A stretch of DNA of 64,000 nucleotides. Source: Trichomonas vaginalis G3 (Eukaryota; Parabasalia; Trichomonadida; Trichomonadidae). The DNA lies in contig NC_067206.1 of the NCBI RefSeq assembly GCF_026262505.1, positions 12,520,205 through 12,584,204 on the forward strand, read 5' to 3'. The notes below the pieces were generated by a model. The model did no database searches. It was not told where the DNA came from and saw only the letters and a list, made by a program, of their open reading frames with translations. This document shows, piece after piece, positions 17,990 to 27,692 of this stretch (positions are counted from its first letter, which is position 1; each line of letters opens with the position of its first letter). Made by a program: the position numbers and the translations under genes.

Positions 17990-19282
17990 ATGATCACTGC
18001 TCTTGCTTGGATTCCACGTGGTGTTACTCCAGCACGTTTGCAGCGTGCAGATGACGACGAAGAGATGGTTAACAAATATCTTGCTGTAATTGAAGGCGAT
18101 CAAAAGCCAAAGCAAGAGGATGAACATCCAATTTCAGCAGAAGATGCTGAAATTATTGCTAAATACGACTTAGATCATTACGATGATGAGCCAGTCAAGA
18201 CAAATGAAGACTTTGGCATTGTCGAGAATGATCCTTATTTCGTACAAAAATCAAAACAAGAGGAAGAAGATGCTGAAGACATCATCAAACCAACAGACTA
18301 TCTTATCTGCATTGGTAAATCCATTGAACCAGATTCAAGCCTTGAAGTTCATATTTTCGACGATACAGAAAAAGCATTTTATCCACATCACGAAATTATG
18401 ATTCCATCATTCCCACTTTCCATTTGCTGGATGGATGGTGCTCCAGGCAATAACGAAAAAGGCTCCTTCTGCGCTGTATCTACAATGCTTCATCACATCG
18501 AGATCTGGAATATGAACATTCTCGAAAGTACTATTCCATGTGCATGGCTTCAGCATCATCATGATGCTGTTCCAACCCTCTCATGGAACCCTCTCCAACC
18601 ACGCGCATTACTTTCCGCCTCCATTGATGGCACAGCCGCCATCTGGCACCTTGACGCGCTCAGGACGGCTGCTGTCTTCAACTTAGGACAGCCACGTGCC
18701 GAGGGAACACCATACTCCCAAGGCAAATCAGCCGAGTGGAACCCGAAGCAGCGTTCTATCTTCGGTGTCGGTACAAACGAAGGTGTCTTCGGATACGATG
18801 CTCGCAGTGGCTTAACATGGTCAAGCCTCGATGGCGAGAGCATAGACACATTCTCATGGCTGAACGATGGATACCAATTTTTATCTTCCACAGAAGAAGG
18901 CAAAGTTTTCTGGTACGATTCAAGAGATCCATCTAAGCCTGTTCAAGTCCTTGAGAACCACAATGGCTCTGTCACAGGCATCGCTGTTTCAAGATACCAG
19001 CCAAGAACAATCGTCGCTACAACAGATATCAAAGGTTCAGCAATGATTTGGGATTTGACAAGTGGAACAGCCGTTCTCAACCAGAGAGCAAATATGGGAA
19101 TTGGCGAATTGTTCGGCTGCCAGTTCTGTCCAGATAAACCACTCCTGCTCGCTATCGGTGGTTCTTCTGCTGAAACAGCAATCTGGGATGTTGAGGAGGA
19201 TCTCGACCAGGATATCGACCCAGATGCGGACAGACCAAAGGGACAATTAGCTCAGGAGGATGAAGAAGATGATGATGAGTAA
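17990..19282 (+). CDS. PWP1: PWP1-like WD40-repeat protein
   Basis: The 430-aa product opens MITALAWIPRGVTPARL, matching the conserved WVPRG start of PWP1 (periodic tryptophan protein 1), followed by an acidic segment (residues ~25-100). WD40 units follow: SWNPLQPRALLSASIDGTAA at about 197, a YDARSGLTW unit, FSWLNDGYQF, YDSRDPSKPVQVLENHNGSV at about 307, and AETAIWDVEED near 393. The C-terminus is acidic (EEDEEDDDE), also as in PWP1. In other eukaryotes PWP1 acts in the nucleolus in ribosome assembly and rDNA transcription. It is somewhat shorter than yeast and human homologues. First host gene after the Polintons. Confidence 0.85.
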   Translation: MITALAWIPRGVTPARLQRADDDEEMVNKYLAVIEGDQKPKQEDEHPISAEDAEIIAKYDLDHYDDEPVKTNEDFGIVENDPYFVQKSKQEEEDAEDIIKPTDYLICIGKSIEPDSSLEVHIFDDTEKAFYPHHEIMIPSFPLSICWMDGAPGNNEKGSFCAVSTMLHHIEIWNMNILESTIPCAWLQHHHDAVPTLSWNPLQPRALLSASIDGTAAIWHLDALRTAAVFNLGQPRAEGTPYSQGKSAEWNPKQRSIFGVGTNEGVFGYDARSGLTWSSLDGESIDTFSWLNDGYQFLSSTEEGKVFWYDSRDPSKPVQVLENHNGSVTGIAVSRYQPRTIVATTDIKGSAMIWDLTSGTAVLNQRANMGIGELFGCQFCPDKPLLLAIGGSSAETAIWDVEEDLDQDIDPDADRPKGQLAQEDEEDDDE

Positions 19283-19703
19283 GAAATATTGATATTTTTT
19301 TATTTTAGAAAATAAAGAGAAAATTATTTATATGAACAACGTATTTCTAAACATAAAATTTGTTAATTAATCATGTGATTTTTCTTTAAGTGATTGGCCC
19401 TTTATAAATTACTAGTTATTGATATTAATTTTAGGTCTTGTGTAAATATTGATATAAAAATTTGATTTTCCAACATAATTAGTTGATGTATGAACTGTGT
19501 TACACATACATATTGGATTAATTCATATGATATATATCATTATTGATTGAATGAGTAAAGAATAATGTGAATTATTGAATTCAAGAAATAAAAATTCTAG
19601 AATTAAGGATAAATGTTGATGTTAAGATGAACGGTGTGTTCCGGGAATAATGCTTTCCATCCGTTTAAAAATTTTCTTTCAAACAAAATATTTTTTTGTA
19701 AAA
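19283..19703. other. Intergenic, no gene seen
   Basis: AT-rich spacer with short TTGATAT/ATTGATT repeats. The in-frame ATG at 19,650 would add 18 residues to the next gene, but the ATG at 19,704 after a T-rich run fits better. Confidence 0.5.
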
Positions 19704-21116
19704 ATGAGCAACAAAGAGGCAGTACTCGAAGAAATGCAGAAAAATGGTACCAACTGTAAATTGCAAGCAGAATACGTCACAGAAATATCGAAACTTATAC
19801 AGACAACATCTATTGATTCTTTGAAAATGACCAAAAATCCAAATAACGAGCAAAAATTTCTACTTGCAAACAGCATTATTTTACAGTATCTTAACAAATT
19901 TAAATGCAATTATACTATTGATTCAATGAACGCTGAAACTAAAAATTGGGTTAAAAATTCAAAATCTTCTCCAGAAAAGGATATTGAATTACCAAATAAT
20001 GAGCTTTGGATAAAATCTATATTAAAATTAAATACAGAGCAACAAAAGCAAAAGAGCAAAGCAGATTTACGCGCGAAAGTATCAGATCGTATCGAAAAGG
20101 CTACAAACGAGCCAAATAAGCAGGAAAAGGCTAAGCCACAGCAGCCCCCTGCAGCAAAAGAACAGCCAAAAGCAAAGCAAGATAAACCAGCAGAAGAACC
20201 AAAGAAGTCAGTTACACTTGCACAACCAGTAACGCCACAGAATGTGGAATCAGAGTCTGATTCAAATTCATACATTTCTCTCGGAGATATTGAAGATGTA
20301 TCAAAACCTTCCAAAAAATCTCAAGAACAGCCAGCTGCTAAGCCAACACCTCAACCAGCAGAAAAGCCAGCTGCTAAGCCAGCTGCAAAACCTGTTAATG
20401 ACATTCCAGAAGATTCATTTGGAAACTTCAGCGATCTCCTTGAAGATAGTAAGCCAGAAATTGAAACAAAGCCTGCTGCAAAGCCAGCGCCAGCTCCTGC
20501 AGCAAAACCAGCTCCAAAACAAGAAAAGAAGCAAGATCAAATTTCATCAGACTTGAATTTCTCATTTGCAGATTCTATCGACTCAGGAGAATCTCCTGTT
20601 AAACCATCTGCTCCTAAAAAGGCCGAACCAGCACGAAAGCCATCAAATGCAAAACCTAAAGACGAAGAATCGAGTGATGTCATGGACTTTGATGGTGACG
20701 CGGTTCCTGTTGAAGAATCAATTAAAGAACCTGTTGCTGCACCTCCTCCAAAGAAAGAAGCTCCACCAAAGAAAGTTGAAAAGGACAGTATGTTTGCAGA
20801 CTTAGATTTCGATTCAAACTCAACAAAGCCATCTCCTCCACCGAAATCTGCTGCAGCAAAGCCGGCAGCGAACCAAACAAAGGCAAAACCAGCAGCTACA
20901 ATAGATGAAACTTCATCAATGAACTTCGATTTTGATGATTTCGATGATATTGATGAAAAACCTACAAAAGCAACTGCTAAGAAGCCTGAACCAGCACCTG
21001 CCCCTGCTCCTAAACCAGCTTCAAAGCCTGCTGCTCCAGCAGCTAAGCCACCGCCAAAGGAAGAATCTGATTCAGATATCGATGTCGATTTCAGTGACCA
21101 AGATTTTGACCTTTAA
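19704..21116 (+). CDS. LisH-like domain protein with Pro/Ala/Lys-rich acidic tail
   Basis: Start chosen at MSNKEAVLEEMQKN. Residues ~45-75 (LANSIILQYLNKFKCNYTID) look like a LisH dimerisation motif, in the manner of FOP/OFD1-type centrosomal and basal-body proteins. After residue ~130 the protein is low complexity: KPAAKPAPAPAAKP runs alternate with short acidic/aromatic blocks (DSFGNFSDLLEDS, LNFSFADSIDSGE, SMNFDFDDFDDIDE, DIDVDFSDQDFDL). Regularly spaced F/D blocks could be short linear binding motifs. The LisH call is by eye; a ciliary or basal-body role is speculative. Confidence 0.6.
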   Translation: MSNKEAVLEEMQKNGTNCKLQAEYVTEISKLIQTTSIDSLKMTKNPNNEQKFLLANSIILQYLNKFKCNYTIDSMNAETKNWVKNSKSSPEKDIELPNNELWIKSILKLNTEQQKQKSKADLRAKVSDRIEKATNEPNKQEKAKPQQPPAAKEQPKAKQDKPAEEPKKSVTLAQPVTPQNVESESDSNSYISLGDIEDVSKPSKKSQEQPAAKPTPQPAEKPAAKPAAKPVNDIPEDSFGNFSDLLEDSKPEIETKPAAKPAPAPAAKPAPKQEKKQDQISSDLNFSFADSIDSGESPVKPSAPKKAEPARKPSNAKPKDEESSDVMDFDGDAVPVEESIKEPVAAPPPKKEAPPKKVEKDSMFADLDFDSNSTKPSPPPKSAAAKPAANQTKAKPAATIDETSSMNFDFDDFDDIDEKPTKATAKKPEPAPAPAPKPASKPAAPAAKPPPKEESDSDIDVDFSDQDFDL

Positions 21117-21386
21117 CTTATTTTTATATTTTTATTTTAAATGTTTTATAAATACCTAAAATTCGTATATATTTCATTTCGAAAAAAATAATTAAAAGCA
21201 AATATGAGTTCTGAAGTACGTATTCATTGACTGCATCATGAAAATTGCCATTTAATCTAATTGAATGTTGATTTTTCTCCAATATCGTATTTCAACATTT
21301 TTATTTCGGATGTTTTGGAGTATTAATTGAAAGAAAATATAATTTAAAAAGTAGTCGCATGTTTATTAACAAATAACATTAACATA

Positions 21387-22568
21387 TTAAACTGGGTTCA
21401 ATAAAATTGAAGGACTGCTTGGAGCATAATTGATAGTTGCACGATCAGACTTTGTAGGAGTGCATATTAATCTAGGAAGAGATGATTGTGGAGTTATGGA
21501 TTTGCGTTGTTCAGATTTTTGCATTTCATCAACTGTTGCCCTTCGTTTTCGAGGTCTTGCCATGAGAACAGAGTTGAATTTATTATTAAAGCATAAAGGA
21601 GAACGCTCAACGGCTTCAATAAGACGATAACTTGCATCGATTTTCTTAAATTGGTCTTCAGCATCGTAAATATATGTATTAATACCTTCTCCATTAACTT
21701 CTAAGATTCCACTCGTATTCTTTGACTTCTTTGAATAATTACTTGTGGAAAATACCGTAATCACTGTACTTCCGTGAGATTTTTCAATCGCATTGACGCA
21801 CTGGTGAGATCTAATGATACGTTTGAGGTTGTTTGCCCTTAGAAAATTCAAAACAGCCATTGGACCAAAAAGATATCCATAGCCACGATAATTCTTGACG
21901 TACATTACGCCAGAATCGCCTGGATCACTCCAAAGGATATCTGAAATGAATGATTTGGTGATAGTTGGATTATTCAAAGTAAATATGGGACGTTGTACTG
22001 CTTCGATTTCCTCCACATTAGTAAGGGATGGACTTAAGCCTCCATGGACAAGGAAAAAGCTATCGTTGAGGACGCAGGCAAGAGGTAGATAAGCAAAGCA
22101 ATCATTAAAAATCTTGTACATGTAGCCATCATATTCTGCTAACACCTGATCTTTAAATCCGTACATAGAGTTTATATCCATGAACTCATGGTTGCCTCGG
22201 ATTAAAAAGATATTATCAGGGTGGAGAACTTTCAAACTGAATAATAGAGTAACTACTTCAATGCTAAACTCGCCACGGTCAACGTAATCTCCAAGAAAAA
22301 TATAGTTTCTTTGAGGAGGGAGCCCGTTATAAGCAAAAATTCTAAGTAGGTCTCTTAAATTACCATGCAAATCACCAACAATTATGCAATTCTGATTAAG
22401 ACGGAATAATGACGGTTCAGATGCAAAAAAGCTTTGAGTTGCTACTAATAAATTTGTCAAATCATCTGCTTTTAGTTTAGGAATATCCATAGGCAGCTCA
22501 TTAGGATCAGCAATTTTAGCTGCCGAAATCAATGGATAATAAGCATTAACGACATGCTGTGCGATCAT
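21387..22568 (-). CDS. PPP-family serine/threonine phosphatase (PP1-like) with C-terminal extension
   Basis: 393 aa with all metal-binding and catalytic signatures: GDLHGN (65-70), GDYVDRGE (93-100), RGNHE (124-128), SDPGD, and the later RSHQCVNAIE and FSTSNYS blocks. The LVHGGLSPSL segment is also present. The order and spacing are those of PP1/PP2A-type phosphatases; PP1 or a diverged trichomonad PPP seems closest. The last ~80 residues form a basic, Ser/Thr-rich extension (RPRKRRATVDEMQKSEQRKS) that may be regulatory. It is convergent with the LisH gene, 270 bp apart. Confidence 0.9.
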   Translation of the reverse strand: MIAQHVVNAYYPLISAAKIADPNELPMDIPKLKADDLTNLLVATQSFFASEPSLFRLNQNCIIVGDLHGNLRDLLRIFAYNGLPPQRNYIFLGDYVDRGEFSIEVVTLLFSLKVLHPDNIFLIRGNHEFMDINSMYGFKDQVLAEYDGYMYKIFNDCFAYLPLACVLNDSFFLVHGGLSPSLTNVEEIEAVQRPIFTLNNPTITKSFISDILWSDPGDSGVMYVKNYRGYGYLFGPMAVLNFLRANNLKRIIRSHQCVNAIEKSHGSTVITVFSTSNYSKKSKNTSGILEVNGEGINTYIYDAEDQFKKIDASYRLIEAVERSPLCFNNKFNSVLMARPRKRRATVDEMQKSEQRKSITPQSSLPRLICTPTKSDRATINYAPSSPSILLNPV

Positions 22569-23529
22569 TTAAACTCAACTAAAAATATATAAAGAAATTG
22601 AGAGCGTTCTCATAATTTCAATTTGATATTTTTTGACCTTTTTGAAAAAGATTTCCTTTTATAAATAGTTATTAACTTATGCTTATTTGAATATTCCTTA
22701 TTTTACGCCCCGTTCAGAAAAAAATGGGGTTGAATTATTTTGTCGTTTAAATAAATTATTAATTTAGTTTTGCTCATTTGAATTTTCGAAATTTAATATT
22801 CAAAGTTAGCGTTTTCAATTGAGAAGTGGTGATTTTGACACATTCGATTGTAACAAATTCTTTATTTATAGATTTACTATAATAATGCCTTAAAAAAACG
22901 CAAAAAAAATTCTGAAGAATTCTGAACATTATATTCAAATAACAGTTTTTTTATGATATGCTCAACTAAATTTGCATCAAACACGAAGTTGAGGGTAATT
23001 ATAGTTATGTCTTATTGATTTTATTTCCATAATAAACTTGGATGGATAATGTTTTTTTCACCTATTGCTAAACTAATAAACCTCAGATATCTGAAATAAG
23101 GAATTTTTGATAGTGTCAATACATGTTGTTTTTTCCATAAAAGTTATATGATGTCAAACTGCGCATCAATAACTTGCAATTAAAGAAAATTGAAAATAAA
23201 TTCTCGACTTTTAAACAATTTATGAAAAGATATAGATAATTTTTGAATTTCTTCCAATACAGATATAAAATTTCTTATAAAAACTGAATATCTCTTCTGG
23301 AATTGTCTCCCATAAAAAGTTGAAATCGATTTTGCTCGGATCGGATGAACGATCGTAAGGGATGATCAATTTATTCCAAAATCTGTTTCGTATATTCGCC
23401 ATTATTACATGGAACAATATAAATGCCCCGTGTTTTGAGTGGAAAAAAATCTATATCAGAATAAAAAAAGCTCAAAAGCCAGAAAATATAATAAAAACAA
23501 TAAGACATTTAATAGTAGAAAATGTATGA
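22569..23529. other. Gene-poor AT-rich spacer
   Basis: About 960 bp without a gene I can support. A 65-codon minus frame at 23,220-23,417 (MANIRNRFWNKLIIPYDRSS) is of mixed composition and could be a gene scrap, but nothing links it to a family. Confidence 0.4.
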
Positions 23530-24294
23530 CTATTCATTTTGCATGAAAATGGATTGAAAATGGGATTTAGATATTTCTAAGGTATCAACTAGCTGTTTAA
23601 CCATTTCTCTCTTTTCTTTAAGTTCTTCTATCTCGTTTTCGGCCGCAAGTATTTCATTGGTAAGTTGATTAATTTGAATATCTATTTTATTTGCAGATTC
23701 CGTGGAAACTTGACGTCTAGCTTTTATTTTAGCTGATCTCGCTTCAAGATTTGATGACTGTTCCCTTAGTTTTTGCTTAAGATCATCTGTTTCTGTTTGT
23801 AATTTTTGAACGGATTCTGTTAATTGAACATTTTGAGAGGATATCTCATTAATGTCTTGTTGTAATTCTTTTTGTTTGTTAGTAAATTCTGTTATTTTGA
23901 ATTTGGTCTGATCATTTGAAAGTTGATCTAATTCCTCAAGAATTTTTTGATATTGCGCTTTAGATTTACTCATTACTTCTGAATGCGCTTTACTTTCTTC
24001 AAGACGCTTGTTGTTAAGCTTTGATCTGATATTTACCGCTTTTACTGTTATTTGATCCATTTGAGCTTCATGCTTTGAAATGATTGACTGCATTCTTTCC
24101 CAAAAGTCATCTGATGAAGGCTGCTTCTGAGATTCTTCTTTTTCTTTGATTTGTTCTTTTGCTAATAAAACTAAGGCAGAATATAATGCTTTTTTCGCAA
24201 TTTCTTGATCATTAGTAATTTTACTGGGAGAAACTCTTCTTGGAGATGTTCTATTAGTTTTCGGTGATGATCCTTGTGAATTCATTTTTTTCAT
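23530..24294 (-). CDS. Coiled-coil protein, 254 aa
   Basis: After a Ser/Thr/Pro-rich head (SSPKTNRTSPRRVSPSKI, with two RRxSP/TSPRR sites that could be phosphorylated), nearly the whole chain from residue ~60 to ~245 shows heptad-rich coiled coil (e.g. QKLQTETDDLKQKLREQSSN, ENEIEELKEKREMVKQLVDT). No enzyme motif. The second M (MKKMNSQ) could also be the start. Likely a structural or cytoskeletal protein; not assigned to a family. Confidence 0.7.
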   Translation of the reverse strand: MKKMNSQGSSPKTNRTSPRRVSPSKITNDQEIAKKALYSALVLLAKEQIKEKEESQKQPSSDDFWERMQSIISKHEAQMDQITVKAVNIRSKLNNKRLEESKAHSEVMSKSKAQYQKILEELDQLSNDQTKFKITEFTNKQKELQQDINEISSQNVQLTESVQKLQTETDDLKQKLREQSSNLEARSAKIKARRQVSTESANKIDIQINQLTNEILAAENEIEELKEKREMVKQLVDTLEISKSHFQSIFMQNE

Positions 24295-24628
24295 CTCCAG
24301 AATTTGACAAATAAAGTGTCAAAATTTGAATTTTTAAACGCAATCTCAGAATAAAAACACTAGAATTGAGATGGAATATGGTGGCCAAGTGCAGATGATT
24401 TAGAAGCCTAACATCTTACTTAATTAGCTCACTGACTTAAACAAATGTTCTTGAGTTTCTCACGAATATAATTAATCAATAGTTTATCCCAACAAGAGAA
24501 TAATTTAAGTTGTCAAACATATTCCTTGAGAAAGCAAATTGGCTCAAAACAGTTCAATTAATCAGCTAAAGCATATAATAAAAATAATTTACATTTATTT
24601 GATTCTCAAAAAAAAAACTATAAAAGGA
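24295..24628. other. Intergenic, no gene seen
   Basis: AT-rich sequence between two minus-strand genes. Nothing recognised. Confidence 0.4.
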
Positions 24629-27163
24629 TTAAATTTCATCATCAGAATATTGTCCATTACTGTAAGGAGCTTCATCATCCTGTAGAATATTGCTTCTACT
24701 TGCAGCAGACTTAGATTTAGAAGAAGCGATGTTACTTGGTGTGTAACTATTTCTAGAAGCATTATTTTCCTTGTATCCAGTTGTTCCTGTGTTTCTGTTT
24801 CCTCCTGATTGGTAACTGCTGTAGTCATCATCATCGAAATCTTGATTCTGATGCTGTGACTTTCTCTGAGCAGCTCTAATTGCAGCCATTCTTGCAGAAG
24901 CACGTGATGAACGTGAATATGGTTCAGAACTGTATTCAGCACTTTGTTCTTGTTGTGCTGGTTGTTGTTGTGGAACAGGAGATTGCTTTGATGAAACAGT
25001 ATTTGGTTTCTGAGAATGAGGAGAAGATTGTTTTTGTGGTGCAGCAGATTTCGGATTGTTTCCACTTGATTTCGTGGCCAAAGCAGAATGTAACTGGGAA
25101 GACTTGTCAATGATTGGAGGAGATTGTTGCGATCCGCGTGAAGAAGGTGTTGCAGCTGAAATCTTTATACTGCTGTATGATTGTTGAACACTATTTGTAT
25201 ATTCATAATCCTCTTCTTCATCGTAATAATCATCATCGTCTTCAACTTGTTGCTGTTGTTGTTGTTTTGGTGGTATTTGTTGTTGCTGCTGTTTTGGTTG
25301 TTCTACTTCTTCATAAGTGTAATAATCTTCTTCTTCATCGTACAAATCTTCTTCTTCGACTTGTTTCTTTTCCTGTTGTTTTGGCTGGTATTTAGGAGTC
25401 TTCAAAGGATTGTTTGATGACTTGGAAGAAGGTGTTTTGATCATTTCTTCCTCTTCTTCTTCATAATCTTCAACAGGTTTGTCGTTTACAGGTGGAGGAG
25501 GTCTTCTCGATGAATGAGAACTTGCTGTTTGATAAGACTTCTTCGATTGATAAGACTCTGATTCCATTGTTGCTTCGTCGTCTTCTTCCTGAGCAACTTT
25601 CTTCGATTTCCTCGATGATTCTGTGTTTCTTGGCGTTGAATGTCTCGATGAACTGCGAGAATTCGACTGAGTATTCGATGCCTCGTCTTCGTAAGTAGAA
25701 ACATCGTTGTCGCCAGCCAAAGAAGCGGAATCAGAAGAGATGAAATCATCACGGTTGTTCGCCATGATGAGGGCTTCTTCCAATGCAATGACAACAGGGA
25801 AATAAAGTGGATGACTTTCCTCACGACGATAAGGATTAATTGACAAAATTTTGAAGATTTTGTCATGATATTCCTGGAAAATGTGCTTGATGTACTCGCT
25901 GTCTTCATTGACAACACGGGAGATGTTGAAAGAACGCATGTCTTTGATCTCGTCTATTGTCATTTGAGTCAATTTCCTTGTGTTTGAGTCTGCTTTCTTC
26001 TTTTGGAGCTCTTTCCACAAATCAAGGAGTTTCTTCTTCAGTTTGGCCGCGTGTTCCTTCTTTGCGAGTGTCGCGTTCTGGAGAACACTCATGAATATCA
26101 ATGTCCAGAAGACAATGATCGAATCAGAGCGCTTTACTTCATCAAGAGTTCGCAATGCAACTTGGAGAACGTAAAGAGCGCCGCCTTCCATGTATTTGAT
26201 GTCGCGGAAAACGGACATGACGTCGTTGTTCCTAAGACGTGGTATCATACTGAATGCCCATTTCGGATCAAGAAGGAAAATGAAGCGACCAAGTAATTCA
26301 GGCCAATCTCGTGGATCTTCTGGATTTGTGAGCTGTAAAGCGCAAATCTTGGAGCGGACGTATGGAGAAAGGAGTTTCTTCTGATGTAAAATGATGAGTA
26401 AATCGCTGGCGTCGGTTTTAGATAATCCAGGAATGCAAAGAATGGTATCTACAAGAGATGTATCGTTTTCTGAGATCACATCAATAAGCTGATCGTCAGA
26501 ATCAACATGTAAGGACTCTAATATTGGTTTAGGAACTGAATTTTCGTAATCAACTGGTTCAACTGTTTCTGAAACAACAACTTTACCGAATGGTTCGTTG
26601 TTCTGAATAATAGAGAGTTCTTTTCCGGAATCAATTGGCTCCCACATATCAAAGTGACATTTGATATTCAAATCATCTGTTTGAATTGTTAATGAATTAT
26701 CTAATGAGAAGATGCAAATGCATGGAAATGTCTTGTTCTCTGGTTGGAAGATTGTAAGTGAGCCTTGAACGGTTCTAAATGGAAGATGAACAGGATGTGT
26801 ATATAAAGAATGATATGTTTTATCATTCAATCCTGGAATTAAAGCGGCTGCCATTTGACGGATGTATTCGTTTTTGTTTGCTTTGTCTGCATCGATTTGA
26901 GCAAGTAAATTTCTAATCATTGGTGCATTTTTACGTTTGTAAAGCCTTGGAATATGGTGATTGATGACTGTTCCATCTTGAGCTAGTGTGAGAGGACGGA
27001 TAACACCTTGAACCATTTCAGGTTCGTAAGATAATTTTGGAATTTCGAGTGAGAAAAGTGTGTTTTCATCATTTTCGAAGTTAAACGGTGTGTCATCACC
27101 AAAAACAGATGTTTCTGTTTGTGTTGCTAAATTTACCTTGCAAGAAATCACATTGGGAATCAT
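24629..27163 (-). CDS. 844-aa protein, helical N-terminal half and low-complexity tail
   Basis: Residues 1-~490 are of normal complexity. The first ~220 look beta-rich (SLTIFQPENKTFPCICIFSL), then a helical stretch follows (LLGRFIFLLDPKWAFSMIPR, GGALYVLQVALRTLDEVKRS) resembling an armadillo/HEAT or VHS-like solenoid by feel only. From ~490 the tail is Ser/Glu/Asp/Tyr/Gln-rich with several EEEDYY-type blocks (DLYDEEEDYYTYEEVEQPKQ) and poly-Q. Several shadow frames lie in the low-complexity part and are not genes. I do not recognise the family; a scaffold in actin or vesicle biology is possible but unsupported. Confidence 0.7.
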   Translation of the reverse strand: MIPNVISCKVNLATQTETSVFGDDTPFNFENDENTLFSLEIPKLSYEPEMVQGVIRPLTLAQDGTVINHHIPRLYKRKNAPMIRNLLAQIDADKANKNEYIRQMAAALIPGLNDKTYHSLYTHPVHLPFRTVQGSLTIFQPENKTFPCICIFSLDNSLTIQTDDLNIKCHFDMWEPIDSGKELSIIQNNEPFGKVVVSETVEPVDYENSVPKPILESLHVDSDDQLIDVISENDTSLVDTILCIPGLSKTDASDLLIILHQKKLLSPYVRSKICALQLTNPEDPRDWPELLGRFIFLLDPKWAFSMIPRLRNNDVMSVFRDIKYMEGGALYVLQVALRTLDEVKRSDSIIVFWTLIFMSVLQNATLAKKEHAAKLKKKLLDLWKELQKKKADSNTRKLTQMTIDEIKDMRSFNISRVVNEDSEYIKHIFQEYHDKIFKILSINPYRREESHPLYFPVVIALEEALIMANNRDDFISSDSASLAGDNDVSTYEDEASNTQSNSRSSSRHSTPRNTESSRKSKKVAQEEDDEATMESESYQSKKSYQTASSHSSRRPPPPVNDKPVEDYEEEEEEMIKTPSSKSSNNPLKTPKYQPKQQEKKQVEEEDLYDEEEDYYTYEEVEQPKQQQQQIPPKQQQQQQVEDDDDYYDEEEDYEYTNSVQQSYSSIKISAATPSSRGSQQSPPIIDKSSQLHSALATKSSGNNPKSAAPQKQSSPHSQKPNTVSSKQSPVPQQQPAQQEQSAEYSSEPYSRSSRASARMAAIRAAQRKSQHQNQDFDDDDYSSYQSGGNRNTGTTGYKENNASRNSYTPSNIASSKSKSAASRSNILQDDEAPYSNGQYSDDEI

Positions 27164-27692
27164 AACGTTATTTTGCTGAGGGGATTACACCTAAATTTAA
27201 ACGCTTAATGTTAAAAAGTGACACATATTTCCATCAATAAACGATTTTTAACTACTTTTAATAGAATTTTGGATTGCCTTTGCATTATTTAACTCTAATT
27301 TGTACAAAATCTTCAAAATCATGAGATATTATGAAAATTAAAAAGTTGCTGAGATGATTTCAATGAATGATTTATTTGTTACTTTTTCAAATTATAACAA
27401 TAGGAGAAGAAGAAAATTCAGATAATTTTATCTTGCTAATTGTGGGCCAAGTACCACATCTACATCACACTTGGGCAGAGTTTTTCCGAGGCCTCTCATC
27501 AAATGAGAGAATTCAGAAAAACTCTGCTATATTCGAGTAAAAGTACATTCTCTGATCTCTTGGAGGTAGATATGGTATAAGTTATGGTAGATTGTTGTAA
27601 GTTTGAAAGAATAATCAAAGATTAACAAAACTAAAAATTCAGAGAGATGTATAGGATCTGTGGGGAAAAAATTTAACTACCTTTAGTCTTAA
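27164..27692. other. Intergenic region holding a structured element
   Basis: A 529-bp gap. Most is AT-rich, but 27,440-27,600 is less so and contains the two-hairpin element described separately. Confidence 0.5.
27447..27527. ncRNA. Candidate structured RNA: two adjoining hairpins
   Basis: Hairpin 1: CCAAGT (27,447-27,452) pairs with ACTTGG (27,469-27,474). Hairpin 2 starts on the next base: GCAGAGTTTTTC (27,475-27,486) pairs perfectly with GAAAAACTCTGC (27,516-27,527); a 6x6 internal loop (CGAGGC/AATTCA) leads to an inner 7-bp stem CTCTCAT/ATGAGAG with a CAA loop. The stem-pocket-stem shape recalls an H/ACA guide RNA, but no clear H or ACA box was found. A small foldback transposon is the alternative. 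Strand unknown. Confidence 0.3.

Noticed and set aside
24595-25917. Several frames overlapping the 844-aa gene
   Set aside because: Shadows of low-complexity coding sequence (poly-Q and acidic runs) in other frames.
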